Positions 51,474 through 62,030 of a DNA stretch of 64,000 nt are shown piece by piece; the stretch's first letter is position 1; the number at the start of each line of letters is the position of its first letter. Under the pieces are notes generated by a model. That model made no database searches. It was not told where the DNA came from and saw only the letters and a program-made list of their open reading frames with translations. The stretch is from positions 1-64,000 of the forward strand of contig NZ_JAPWKB010000020.1 in NCBI RefSeq assembly GCF_028283785.1, in the 5' to 3' direction. The position numbers and the translations under genes were made by a program. The DNA is from Paraburkholderia sp. (GTDB taxonomy: Bacteria > Pseudomonadota > Gammaproteobacteria > Burkholderiales > Burkholderiaceae).

Positions 51474-52565
51474 TCAGCCCTTGGCTTTCGCGAGGTCGGC
51501 GGCGGTCGGTTGCTTGCCGCTGACCGGATCGATCCAGCCGCTGCCGTCGCGTTTCGCGAGCACGGTGTAACCATCGGGCGTCGCCGCGTCGAGTCGGCGG
51601 CCGTCGTTGCTGCGCTGGATGCTGAGGCCCGCGCTGTTTTGTTCGCTCAGGCCCGAGACCCGGTACGCGTCGTTGCCGTGCGTGATCGTCACCGTGTTCG
51701 CATACGAGAGCGCCGCGTTGTTCTTGACGGCCTCGATGCCGACCGTCACTTTGGTGTCGTCGGGGAGCATGAACGTCATCGGACCGTTGAACATCCCGAC
51801 CGATGCGCTGGAGGTACCGGCGTGTTGCGACAGATGCGGATCGCCCCACACGGTGGTGGTGTCGCCGTTCTTCGAATTGATCATCGTCATCGACGAATCG
51901 CACTTGTTGAAGGCGAGCGTGTAGTTGCCGAGATCGACGCTTGCCTTGTTGTCGCAGACGCCGGAGTCGGTCCAGTGGGTCGTGGGATTGTCTTTGCAGT
52001 CGGCGTCGCGGCGCGGCGGTGTCTTGCTTGCGTCATTGCATGTGTCGGTGGAGGTTTTGCAGTTTTGATTGGGTGGAGTCGTGTGTTTGTCGTCGGTGTT
52101 TTTACCGTTCTGGTTGGGTGGGGTGTCGCATTTGGGATCTGTTTTTTTGCCGCTTTGGTTGGGCGGTGTATCGCATTTGGCATCCGTATTCTTGCTGGGT
52201 TGACCGGTCGGCGTATCGCATTTTGAACCCGTGTTTTTACTGCCTTGACCGGCCGGCACGTTGCCGATGCCGCGCGCGTCGCTGGATGCGGCATTGATCT
52301 GCGCCTGCGTTGCCGTCTGTCCGGGTTTGCCGGTCGTGGCTTGCGTGGCGACGTTGGCGGTGTCGGTTCGAGCATTGATCGTGGGCTGGCCGACGGCGGT
52401 GTACAACGCCTTCGAGAAGCCGCCCATCATGTCGGTCATCCGGCCATTCGTGTCGCGGACGTCGCCGCACGCGGCATTGCGAGCGAGTTGCGCAGCCGCA
52501 TTATTGACGCTCGTATTCACGTTGACAGGGTATTGGGAAAGCTTGCTTTGCATTGCTGCTTGCAT
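51474..52565 (-). CDS. DUF1521 (MIIA-like) self-cleaving T3SS effector candidate
   Basis: A 363-residue protein with no signal peptide. The C-terminal domain (about residues 205-340) matches DUF1521: NYTLAFNKCDSSMTMINSKN, the cleavage motif TTTVWGDPHLSQHAG at 236-250, and later MTFMLPDDTKVTVGIEAVKN. In rhizobial NopE1 and in a Vibrio homologue this domain undergoes calcium-induced self-cleavage between Asp and Pro of GDPH. The middle carries four imperfect 15-residue repeats (KCDTPPNQxGKNTD). It faces sctO and is divergent from the HTH-repeat protein, which supports a secreted substrate. GGAA precedes the ATG. Confidence 0.82.
   Translation of the reverse strand: MQAAMQSKLSQYPVNVNTSVNNAAAQLARNAACGDVRDTNGRMTDMMGGFSKALYTAVGQPTINARTDTANVATQATTGKPGQTATQAQINAASSDARGIGNVPAGQGSKNTGSKCDTPTGQPSKNTDAKCDTPPNQSGKKTDPKCDTPPNQNGKNTDDKHTTPPNQNCKTSTDTCNDASKTPPRRDADCKDNPTTHWTDSGVCDNKASVDLGNYTLAFNKCDSSMTMINSKNGDTTTVWGDPHLSQHAGTSSASVGMFNGPMTFMLPDDTKVTVGIEAVKNNAALSYANTVTITHGNDAYRVSGLSEQNSAGLSIQRSNDGRRLDAATPDGYTVLAKRDGSGWIDPVSGKQPTAADLAKAKG
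52044..52223 (-). repeat. Four imperfect 45-bp repeats in the DUF1521 gene
   Basis: Residues 115-174 comprise four 15-residue units of the form KCDTPPNQxGKxTDx; the fourth is the most degenerate (KHTTPPNQNCKTSTD). The first three keep a Cys at unit position 2. Confidence 0.82.
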
Positions 52566-52781
52566 GTCGAGATTCCATGATTAAAAGTCGGCGGGTGTTT
52601 GAAAGCCGGAACCGCGTGGCCGACAAGGTGGAATGGGCTCCGCTCAGCAGATCGTAAAGACATCGAAATATCGTCCGGGCGTATCTATGTATTGATGACG
52701 AAGCGGTTGACGCTGCCGGTGGGTTTGATCGGGCTACCTGGCTACTACCGTGTGCTGCGGCGAATCGGCTGTGATGACGAT

Positions 52782-52801
52782 GTCCGCAATTTGGTGCGGA
52801 C
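52782..52801 (+). promoter_or_regulatory. Perfect inverted repeat GTCCGCA-N6-TGCGGAC
   Basis: Two perfect 7-base arms lie 29-48 bases upstream of the ATG at 52830, in the region shared by the divergent DUF1521 and HTH-repeat genes. This is either an operator or an RNA hairpin in the 5' leader; no poly-T follows, so it is not a terminator. Confidence 0.5.
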
Positions 52802-52829
52802 GTTCCCGATAGCGACGCGAGGTGAGCAC

Positions 52830-55800
52830 ATGTCGATTTCAGTCAGCAGTAGCGATCCGGGTGTATGGGCCGGTCAGGCGGTGGAGGATGGGGAGCGGAG
52901 TGAGCAGAGCCAGCAGGGCAAACAGACGCAACCTGCTCAGCAGAGCCGACACACCCCGCAATCCCAACCGGCGGAAAAACCGAAGTCGATCCCGACGCTC
53001 ACGCAGGTAAAACACGCGCAATCTGCCAATGCGCCGGCTACGCGATCCGCCACGCATGCAGCGAAACCAGAGGGCATATCACCTGCCGAAGCGAAGCAAC
53101 TGATCGAACGTCACGAGAACGGTCAGGGTTATCCGAATGACAGCGCAAATGCCAAAGCACTGGCGACTGTGCAGGCGAACGGCCTGCGCGGCACGTCCGA
53201 CGATCACATCAAGTTCGAAACGCGGCAGGCGCTGACCCGCCAGAAGATCGAAGCGTTGCCGCAACAGGATCGCGACCGGTTTAGCGGGATGCAGGCAAAA
53301 GGCATCAACGCATATGAGTCCGCGACCACGGACGCGGATCGCCAGAAGGCCGGAGAGGCCGTAGCTAAAAACGTAGACGCGGCGGTGGATGCGGCCTACG
53401 GGAAGCACATCGCCGACCCTGCGCAGCGGGTCCAGCAGGAGTTCAACACACCCTATGGTTCGGCATACCTCGGCGCGGCAGGGGAGCATCAGTCGGCCTC
53501 ACTCGACGAACTGCGCACACGGTTCAACGACGCGAAAACCCCTCAGGAGCGTGAGTCCGTGTTTGCGCAGGCTGCCGGAATCCGTCATCAGATGCAGCAG
53601 CAGATTGAGAACCGCATCGGACAAGCCGGCAAGAAGATCGACCAGGAGTGGGCGGCCGCCGACAAGGAACTGTATGCGGCGCTGAGCAACGCCAAAAGCT
53701 TGCACGGCGCAAATTCCGGCGAATTCGACAATGCCACGCCCTTCAATCGATTGACCACGTTTAGCAAGCAGGCCTTCACATCGGAGCGTAACGCGCAGGA
53801 GTTTCAGTACCTGATGCAGCAGCATCCCGACAGCTTTAAGGACGTCAAGAGCTGGTACGACGACGCATCCGCCAAAACCGAATGGGCGCGCTCGACGATC
53901 CAGAGCGATCCGTTGCGGCGCACGGCGAACTTGCCGGCCGCGTTGCCGGACTTCCTGAACGCGAAGACGGACGATTTGCATCGAGGCAACTACGGCGCGG
54001 AACTGCTGGACCGGTACAAGGACATGAATCAGGGTGTGGGCGCCGACGCGGAGATGTATCACGCAGCCAGCCAGCGCGGACCGATCAAAGATCGGTATCT
54101 GGACACCCACACGCCGCCCAAGCCGTTGTGGCAACAGCAGACCGAAGACGTGGTGGGACGGTTCATCATCGGACTGATTCCGGGCGTGAACCTGCTTGCG
54201 GATGTGATCGTGCCGGCGAAGTCGCTCTCTCCGGATGTGAGAACGGGGATCGACATCATGTCGGGTGTGCTGGGCGGGATGGCGGATCTCAAGATAAGTC
54301 CACCGCGCATCAAACCGGCTGAAGCAAACGGGGAAAAACCTCGCGTGAGTCTCCCGAAGGAAGGCGAGGTGAGAGGCGCAGCGAAAGGCGCGGAGGGAGG
54401 CGAGTCAGGTCACCTGGGCGGCGGCAAGATTGGCGGGGTCGAAGGCAAAGGCAGTGCGAGCGGAGGCACGCATGAAGGCGGAACGGGTGCGGGAACGGCT
54501 GACCGTATGCTGCCTCAGTCGTACGCTTCGAAACCCAAGGGTGTTCTCCTTCCGGATCACGACAATCCTGGCATGCAGATCGACGAGGCAGGGGAGCACT
54601 ACATCAGCGACGGCAAGAACACCTATGCCGTCCGCTACGATCGCGACAACAAGACGTGGCGGGTCTATCCGCCGGAGAACCCGACAAAACCGGGTATTCC
54701 CGTTGCGAAGAACAGGGAAGGCGTTTTTGAACCTCATGACGAGGTGGGGTTGAAGGGCGGCGGGCCGCCCAGATTACCTCCCGCTGTGAGGGAAAAGATT
54801 TTCGGTTTGCTTCGGGACGGCTGGACATTTTCGGCCATTTCCAGAGAAGTAGGGGTAGCCGTGAACACGGTCAAGAGTTACTTTCGTGAAAAGCCACCTG
54901 CGGAATATTCCAATGTGCTGGCCACGACCACTAGAAGAGAGGATGTTTTCAATCGACTGGGTAGGGGCGAAACAGAGACGCAAATAGCAACAGAGATGGG
55001 CATTCAGCCCGAGACCGTGCGTGTACTTCGTGAGAACCGACAAGCTGCTCACGCTGCGTCGAGCCACGCGACCGGGGCTCAAGGTGGTCCATCTGCTACA
55101 ACTCAGCACGCGGGAACTCCGGAGCAAAGCGGACCCCAACCGGGCCCATCTGGAGGCGGTGAGGCTGGTCCTGTCGAGCCATCGGGGTCGAGAAAGCTGG
55201 ATACGAAGGACAAGGTTCGAGGACTGCTCAGAGACGGCTGGAGCAATGCCGAGGTCGTGAAAGAACTGCATGTTTCTAACTGGACAGTGGCGAGCGCGAA
55301 GCAAGAGCTGGCAGGCGTCGGTTATAACTGGTCGCTACTCACAAAATCCAAGAGAGACGCAATTCTCGCCCGGTTGGATGCTGGCGCTACGGAAGCGCAG
55401 GTGGGGAAGGATCTAAATGTTCAGGTAGAGACGGTGCGTCGCATCAGGCAGGCGCAACCTTCTACAGCGATCGGGCGCGCGGGAGTGTCGGGCGAGCCCC
55501 AACCCGGCACCTCCACCGGCGGCGAGACGGGACCGACCAGTCAACCTGAAACATCGTCGGGACCGCCCGCTAAACGCCAGCGCGTCGAGGAGACGCAATT
55601 CCCCTATCACCCCTGGGTAAAGGAACAGATCATCAAGCAGATCGGCGACGGGACATCCACGGCTCAGATCGCACAGAACCTGCACCTTCCTGAAAGAGAG
55701 GTCCAGCAGATTCGCGACGAATATCTGCTACGCGAACTGGCGGTCTACACGGCCCAGATCCACGCTCGCCATGGCATTCAACACGCAGCAACCGCCGCCG

Positions 55801-55952
55801 ACGTCCAGCGTGCGGTGATCCACCAGATGGAAACGGGCGCATCGGATGAAGCCATCGCGCACGACATGCACCTGACCGTGGAGCAGGTGCGTCTGATCCG
55901 GGCGCAGTATCACAAGGACGCGCTTCCCGATTTCGACTTTCCGCCGTTCTAG
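52830..55952 (+). CDS. Large T3SS effector candidate with six C-terminal HTH-like repeats
   Basis: A 1040-residue protein without a signal peptide. The N-terminus is Gln/Ser-rich and disordered, typical of type III secretion signals. A helical region follows, then a hydrophobic stretch (VVGRFIIGLIPGVNLLADVI). Near residues 595-640 a module (YAVRYDRDNKTWRVYPPENP) resembles one seen in large secreted toxins of pseudomonads. From residue 650 six helix-turn-helix-like repeats occur (about 652-690, 702-737, 792-830, 839-875, 928-968, 990-1029), each of the form [LI]xxGxSxxxIAxxLxVxxxTVxxIR. PPAKRQRVEE at 912-921 looks like a nuclear localisation signal. The start at 52830 has GAGGTGA upstream. Nuclear DNA binding is inference. 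Confidence 0.72.
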   Translation: MSISVSSSDPGVWAGQAVEDGERSEQSQQGKQTQPAQQSRHTPQSQPAEKPKSIPTLTQVKHAQSANAPATRSATHAAKPEGISPAEAKQLIERHENGQGYPNDSANAKALATVQANGLRGTSDDHIKFETRQALTRQKIEALPQQDRDRFSGMQAKGINAYESATTDADRQKAGEAVAKNVDAAVDAAYGKHIADPAQRVQQEFNTPYGSAYLGAAGEHQSASLDELRTRFNDAKTPQERESVFAQAAGIRHQMQQQIENRIGQAGKKIDQEWAAADKELYAALSNAKSLHGANSGEFDNATPFNRLTTFSKQAFTSERNAQEFQYLMQQHPDSFKDVKSWYDDASAKTEWARSTIQSDPLRRTANLPAALPDFLNAKTDDLHRGNYGAELLDRYKDMNQGVGADAEMYHAASQRGPIKDRYLDTHTPPKPLWQQQTEDVVGRFIIGLIPGVNLLADVIVPAKSLSPDVRTGIDIMSGVLGGMADLKISPPRIKPAEANGEKPRVSLPKEGEVRGAAKGAEGGESGHLGGGKIGGVEGKGSASGGTHEGGTGAGTADRMLPQSYASKPKGVLLPDHDNPGMQIDEAGEHYISDGKNTYAVRYDRDNKTWRVYPPENPTKPGIPVAKNREGVFEPHDEVGLKGGGPPRLPPAVREKIFGLLRDGWTFSAISREVGVAVNTVKSYFREKPPAEYSNVLATTTRREDVFNRLGRGETETQIATEMGIQPETVRVLRENRQAAHAASSHATGAQGGPSATTQHAGTPEQSGPQPGPSGGGEAGPVEPSGSRKLDTKDKVRGLLRDGWSNAEVVKELHVSNWTVASAKQELAGVGYNWSLLTKSKRDAILARLDAGATEAQVGKDLNVQVETVRRIRQAQPSTAIGRAGVSGEPQPGTSTGGETGPTSQPETSSGPPAKRQRVEETQFPYHPWVKEQIIKQIGDGTSTAQIAQNLHLPEREVQQIRDEYLLRELAVYTAQIHARHGIQHAATAADVQRAVIHQMETGASDEAIAHDMHLTVEQVRLIRAQYHKDALPDFDFPPF

Positions 55953-56428
55953 CGATCCTTTCCCCCCAACGACGACCAACCCGGCGCATTCACCTGCGCC
56001 CGGTCGTTCGTCCGCGCCATGCACGCATCATCGCCTCCGGTATAACCCTGGTGTCGCTCGCGAAGCAATCCGCGTTGCCGTTGCGTGGCTCATGACACTG
56101 CGGGGACGCATCGGCTACCATGATGAGAGAAGGGGCTTCGACGGTCACCGGCCCATGCGCACGACGTCACCCGAAAAGCGCATCGATCCTGTCCTTGCGC
56201 AAGGGTTGCGCAACACCACGCACGGCACCGCCCGCATGTAAGTACCGGGTAAGCCGGGGCCTCTATCGTGGCAGCATCCCGTGGGTCCGACGCGTATGCT
56301 GCGGTGCGCAATCGCCGCGCGCCGGCCACGGAACAGGAGACACGCGCGCATCGTTGCGCGCGCACTATAGGGCGCGTCACGCACGCGCCGGCACAGATTG
56401 ACGTTTCATCTTCACCAAGGGGTTGTCG
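55953..56428. other. Intergenic region before acs
   Basis: 476 bases with several short antisense or overlapping ORFs but none with a credible ribosome-binding site or recognisable product. It marks the end of the secretion island and holds the acs promoter. I see no clear -24/-12 or -10 element. Confidence 0.4.
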
Positions 56429-58412
<1,984 letters not shown>

Positions 58413-58455
58413 GGCCGCTGGCCGGTTTCAGTCGTGCAACGGCCACGCCGGTGAA

Positions 58456-58497
58456 GCCATTGCGCGGACAATCCCGATTGTCTGCGCAGTGGCTTTT
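58456..58497 (+). terminator. Rho-independent terminator after acs
   Basis: CCATTGCGCGGACAATC pairs with GATTGTCTGCGCAGTGG (two or three mismatches) and is followed by CTTTTTG. It separates acs from the symporter pair. Confidence 0.85.
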
Positions 58498-58511
58498 TGA
58501 TACATAGGCGC

Positions 58512-58946
58512 ATGGCCGCGCCGCATCCTCATTCCCGTTACCCGTTGCAACCTTCGCCCGAACCGCCTGCGGTGTCGGCAGCGATGGCGTTCGCGCATCG
58601 GCGCTACTGGCGCTTCAATATCGCGTTGATCGTCGCGTTGATGGCGATCGGCTTCGTCGTGTCGTTCGTGGTGCCGTTGATCGCGCCTTCGCTGGCGAGC
58701 GCGCGCTTCGCCGGTTTCGGCCTGCCGTTCTATCTCGGCGCGCAGGGCGCGATCCTGATCTACGTCGCGCTGATCGTCGTGTATATCGTCGCGATGCAGC
58801 GCGCGGATCGTACGCTGCAACGCGCGTTCGATGCCGACGCGGCTTCCGCATCCGCCGCAACATCGGGCGTGAACGGCGAAATCAACGGCCAGTCGAACGA
58901 CAGCGCCGACAGCGCCGATCCCGACGCGCGGATTTCGCGCCGATGA
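58512..58946 (+). CDS. DUF4212 small subunit of a sodium/solute symporter
   Basis: A 144-residue protein with two membrane helices (NIALIVALMAIGFVVSFVVP and YLGAQGAILIYVALIVVYIV) following HRRYWRFN, the DUF4212 (TIGR03647) pattern. Such proteins are small partners of VC_2705-type symporters. The C-terminal 40 residues are an Ala/Ser/Asn-rich tail. It overlaps the symporter gene by ATGA. An in-frame TTG at 58497 is less likely than the ATG at 58512. Confidence 0.88.
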   Translation: MAAPHPHSRYPLQPSPEPPAVSAAMAFAHRRYWRFNIALIVALMAIGFVVSFVVPLIAPSLASARFAGFGLPFYLGAQGAILIYVALIVVYIVAMQRADRTLQRAFDADAASASAATSGVNGEINGQSNDSADSADPDARISRR

Positions 58947-61006
58947 AGCTCACCCATCGGCTGATCCGTTCCTACGCGCTGTATACGCTCGGCTTTCTGC
59001 TGTTTATCTACGTGATGTGGCGCATCGAGCGCGTCAGCGGGCCGGGCGTGTGGATCGGTTACGTGTTCCTGTTCGTGCCGATTGCCGTGTACGCGGTGAT
59101 CGGTCTGCTGTCGCGCACGTCCGATCTGGTCGAATACTACGTCGCGGGGCGGCGCGTGCCGTCCGCGTTCAACGGCATGGCGACCGCGGCGGACTGGTTA
59201 TCCGCCGCGTCGTTCATCGGCCTAGCGGGATCGATCTACGCAACCGGCTACGACGGCCTCGCGTATCTGATGGGCTGGACGGGCGGCTACTGTCTGGTCG
59301 CCTTCCTGCTCGCGCCGTACGTGCGCAAACTCGCGCGCTACACGATTCCGGATTTTCTCGGCACGCGCTTTTCGAGCAACGCGGTGCGCGGACTCGCGGC
59401 GCTGTCCGCGATTCTCTGCTCGTTCGTGTATCTGGTCGCGCAGATTCAGGGCGTCGGGCTGATCGCGACGCGGTTTATCGGCGTCGATTTCGCGGTCGGG
59501 ATTTTTTGCGGACTGGCGGGGATTCTGGTCTGCTCGTTTCTCGGCGGCATGCGTGCGGTCACGTGGACGCAGGTCGCGCAGTACATCATCCTGATCGCAG
59601 CGATCCTGATTCCGGTCTCGATGATCGCGCACAAGGACGGCCTCGGCTGGGTGCCGCAACTCAACTACGGGCGGCTGATGGCGCGTGTCGAGTCGCTCGA
59701 ACGCGACGTCCGCGATTCGCCCGCCGAACAGCAGGTACGCGACGCCTACCGGCAGGAAGCGGTACGGATGCAGGCCCGGATCGATGCGTTGCCGCAGTCG
59801 TTCGTGGCGGAGAAAGCGCGTCTGACGAAGGAAGTCGCGGATATGCGCCGCCATAACGGGCCATTGCGCGAGATCAAGCAGCGCGAGCGCGCGCTCGACG
59901 TGTTTCCGCGCGACGCGGCGGCGGCGCGGATCGTGTGGACGCGTCAGCGTGACGAATGGCTGGCGCGCGCCGCGCCGCCCGTGCCGATGGCCGAGCCGTT
60001 TCCCGCGACACGCGGCGCGGCGACCTCGGGCACGTCGGCCGCATCCGATGCGCTGGCCGATCAGGACCGCCAGACTCGCGAGCGGAATTTTCTGTCGCTG
60101 CTGCTGTGTCTGTCGCTGGGGACGGCGAGCTTGCCGCACATCCTGACGCGCTACAACACCACGACCTCGGTGGCGTCGGCGCGTCGCTCGGTCGGATGGA
60201 CGCTGTTTTTCGTCGCGCTGTTTTATCTGACGGTGCCGGTGCTCGCCGTGCTGATCAAGTTCGAATTGCTGACGCATCTGGTCGGACATCCGGTCGGCGA
60301 ATTTCCACAGTGGCTGACGCAATGGTTGCGGGTCGAGCCGAGTCTGATCAGTGTCGTGGACACGAATCACGACGGCCTCGTGCAGTGGAGCGAAATCCGC
60401 ATGCAGCCGGATATGGTCGTGCTGGCCGCGCCGGAAATCGCGGGGCTGCCGTACGTGATGTCGGGATTGATCGCGGCGGGCGCGCTGGCCGCTGCGCTGT
60501 CCACCGCCGATGGTTTGCTGCTGACCATCGCCAACGCGTTGTCGCACGACGTGTACTACCACATGGTCGATCCGACGGCATCGAGTCAGCGTCGCGTGAC
60601 CATTTCGAAGATTCTGCTGCTGGGCGTGGCGCTGTTCGCGTCGTACGTGGCGTCGCTGAACACGGGCAACATCCTGTTTCTGGTCGGCGCGGCGTTTTCG
60701 CTGGCGGCGTCGAGCCTGTTTCCAGTGCTGGTGCTCGGCGTGTTCTGGAAGCGCACGACGCGGCTCGGCGCGGTCGCGGGCATGGTCGCGGGGCTGGTCG
60801 TCTGCGTGTACTACATCGTATCGACGTATCCGTTTTTCACGCAACTGACGGGGTTCGCGGGGCCGCGCTGGTTCGGCATCGAGCCGATCAGTTCCGGCGT
60901 GTTCGGCGTGCCGGCGGGTTTCGTCGTCGCGATCGCGGTGAGTCTGTTCGATCGCAAACCGGATGCGTACACGCTTGCGCTGGTCGATTACATCCGTCAT
61001 CCGTGA
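58943..61006 (+). CDS. Sodium:solute symporter (VC_2705 family) with EF-hand loop
   Basis: A 687-residue SSS-family transporter with about thirteen helices. Family stretches are EYYVAGRRVPSAFNGMATAA, DWLSAASFIGLAGSIYATGY and ISAAL-type LSTADGLLLTIANALSHD. A long hydrophilic insert (about 235-370) contains a coiled-coil-like segment. Residues 473-484 (DTNHDGLVQWSE) form a canonical calcium-binding EF-hand loop. Position behind acs suggests a monocarboxylate such as acetate as substrate, as for ActP (inference). Confidence 0.88.
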   Translation: MKLTHRLIRSYALYTLGFLLFIYVMWRIERVSGPGVWIGYVFLFVPIAVYAVIGLLSRTSDLVEYYVAGRRVPSAFNGMATAADWLSAASFIGLAGSIYATGYDGLAYLMGWTGGYCLVAFLLAPYVRKLARYTIPDFLGTRFSSNAVRGLAALSAILCSFVYLVAQIQGVGLIATRFIGVDFAVGIFCGLAGILVCSFLGGMRAVTWTQVAQYIILIAAILIPVSMIAHKDGLGWVPQLNYGRLMARVESLERDVRDSPAEQQVRDAYRQEAVRMQARIDALPQSFVAEKARLTKEVADMRRHNGPLREIKQRERALDVFPRDAAAARIVWTRQRDEWLARAAPPVPMAEPFPATRGAATSGTSAASDALADQDRQTRERNFLSLLLCLSLGTASLPHILTRYNTTTSVASARRSVGWTLFFVALFYLTVPVLAVLIKFELLTHLVGHPVGEFPQWLTQWLRVEPSLISVVDTNHDGLVQWSEIRMQPDMVVLAAPEIAGLPYVMSGLIAAGALAAALSTADGLLLTIANALSHDVYYHMVDPTASSQRRVTISKILLLGVALFASYVASLNTGNILFLVGAAFSLAASSLFPVLVLGVFWKRTTRLGAVAGMVAGLVVCVYYIVSTYPFFTQLTGFAGPRWFGIEPISSGVFGVPAGFVVAIAVSLFDRKPDAYTLALVDYIRHP

Positions 61007-61043
61007 TGCCTGCCACGATGCCATCCGTGACGCGAAGCAGCCG

Positions 61044-61127
61044 TCAGGTGAGCGCCAGTTCGACGATGCAAACCAGCACGACGACCAGTAAAACCGATGC
61101 GAGCGCGAGATCGAACGGGTAGTTCAT
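61044..61127 (-). CDS. Putative 27-residue membrane microprotein
   Basis: The ORF MNYPFDLALASVLLVVVLVC, continuing IVELALT, is a single predicted membrane helix. AGGGTGA lies 7-8 bases before its ATG on the minus strand. It is convergent with the symporter gene. No family is assigned; the evidence is the ribosome-binding site and composition only. Confidence 0.35.
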   Translation of the reverse strand: MNYPFDLALASVLLVVVLVCIVELALT

Positions 61128-61481
61128 GTGACGATCACCCTGATTGACTGACGAGGTGCATTCAAGGTACCGCGCGTGCGCGACGACGACTGTTCGGTGG
61201 TGAACGAAGTGCGAATTTCGTTTGCCGCGAACGTCGGCGAATGTCTGGGAATGTGAAATCTACAACGCGTGGCCGATGTGTCGCGTAACGGGCGATTCAA
61301 GCGTGCGTTTGCTTTCGCGACGTTCGATGTGCGAGGCTTGCCGCGCGCTTTCAGATGCCTGCGATCGAGCCGACAACATGAGCCGAATGAACCTGGCTGG
61401 TAAGTTGACGAGTGGGCGGCACGAAAGAAAAAAGCCCCGCATTTGCGGGGCTTTTCACGGGCTGCCGTACGCGGGACGCGC
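61128..61481. other. Intergenic region with no supported gene except a terminator
   Basis: 354 bases. Apart from the hairpin at 61430-61455, I see no coding signal. An ORF from 61222 overlaps the HHHH-motif gene and looks spurious. Confidence 0.4.
61430..61455. terminator. Rho-independent terminator after the HHHH-motif gene
   Basis: AAAGCCCCGCA pairs with TGCGGGGCTTT around a two-base loop, with flanking A and T tracts. On the minus strand it lies 27 bases past the stop at 61482. Confidence 0.88.
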
Positions 61482-61625
61482 TCAGTGGCAGCGCTTCTCC
61501 CAGTGGCCGTGGACGTGCACCTTGTGGCACACGGGATGATGATGGTCGTGATCGTCTGCGAAAGCGGGAGCGCCCGCGCTCAGTGCGATGATGGCGGCGG
61601 CAACGGAGAGGATGAGTTTTTTCAT
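61482..61625 (-). CDS. HHHH-motif small exported protein
   Basis: A 47-residue peptide. The signal peptide MKKLILSVAAAIIALSAGAP is cleaved near AFA-DDH. The mature 24 residues are very rich in His (DDHDHHHPVCHKVHVHGHWE) with two Cys, which suggests periplasmic metal binding. It belongs to the Burkholderiaceae HHHH-motif group of unknown function. A terminator follows at 61430-61455. Confidence 0.82.
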   Translation of the reverse strand: MKKLILSVAAAIIALSAGAPAFADDHDHHHPVCHKVHVHGHWEKRCH

Positions 61626-61712
61626 GTCGTGGATCGGGTTGGTTGAGGGCAATCGGAGTTCAGCAGGTTTTGTTCCTGGCGGGGAGGGCGCACCTACGTC
61701 ATCACCGACGCA

Positions 61713-61743
61713 CAAACAAAAACAGGCCGCATAGAGCGGCCTG
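61713..61743 (-). terminator. Rho-independent terminator after tRNA-Ser
   Basis: On the minus strand CAGGCCGC pairs with GCGGCCTG around a TCTAT loop and is followed by TTTTTGTTT. It lies 15 bases past the tRNA 3' end. Confidence 0.87.
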
Positions 61744-61758
61744 CTTTCATTGAAACTG

Positions 61759-61849
61759 TGGCGGAGAGACGGGGATTCGAACCCCGGATAGGTTATTAAC
61801 CTATACACGCTTTCCAGGCGTGCGACTTAAACCGCTCATCCATCTCTCC
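61759..61849 (-). tRNA. tRNA-Ser (GGA)
   Basis: The minus-strand sequence folds into a class II tRNA. The acceptor stem is GGAGAGA/TCTCTCC with discriminator G and encoded CCA. The anticodon stem is CACGC/GCGTG with loop CTGGAAA, giving anticodon GGA. The long variable arm is TAGGTTAATAACCTA and the T arm contains GGTTCGAATCC. Total length is 91 bases with CCA, normal for tRNA-Ser. Confidence 0.96.
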
Positions 61850-62030
61850 GGCGGGACGCGCATTATAACAAACTCTGGGCGCTTCGCACATCTATTGACG
61901 ACGTGCGTTCTAAACGGCCGGAATCGCGCGCACAAAACAAGCAAAGCAACGCATTCGACACCCACACAAACGCGTCGATCGACGCCGGTCTCAACGCGTT
62001 ATCTGATCGCGCGATCGCGCGCCCGTGCGA

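Noticed and set aside
56090..56420. Several 80-108 codon ORFs before acs
   Set aside because: They overlap one another on both strands and are Arg-rich, without start-site support.
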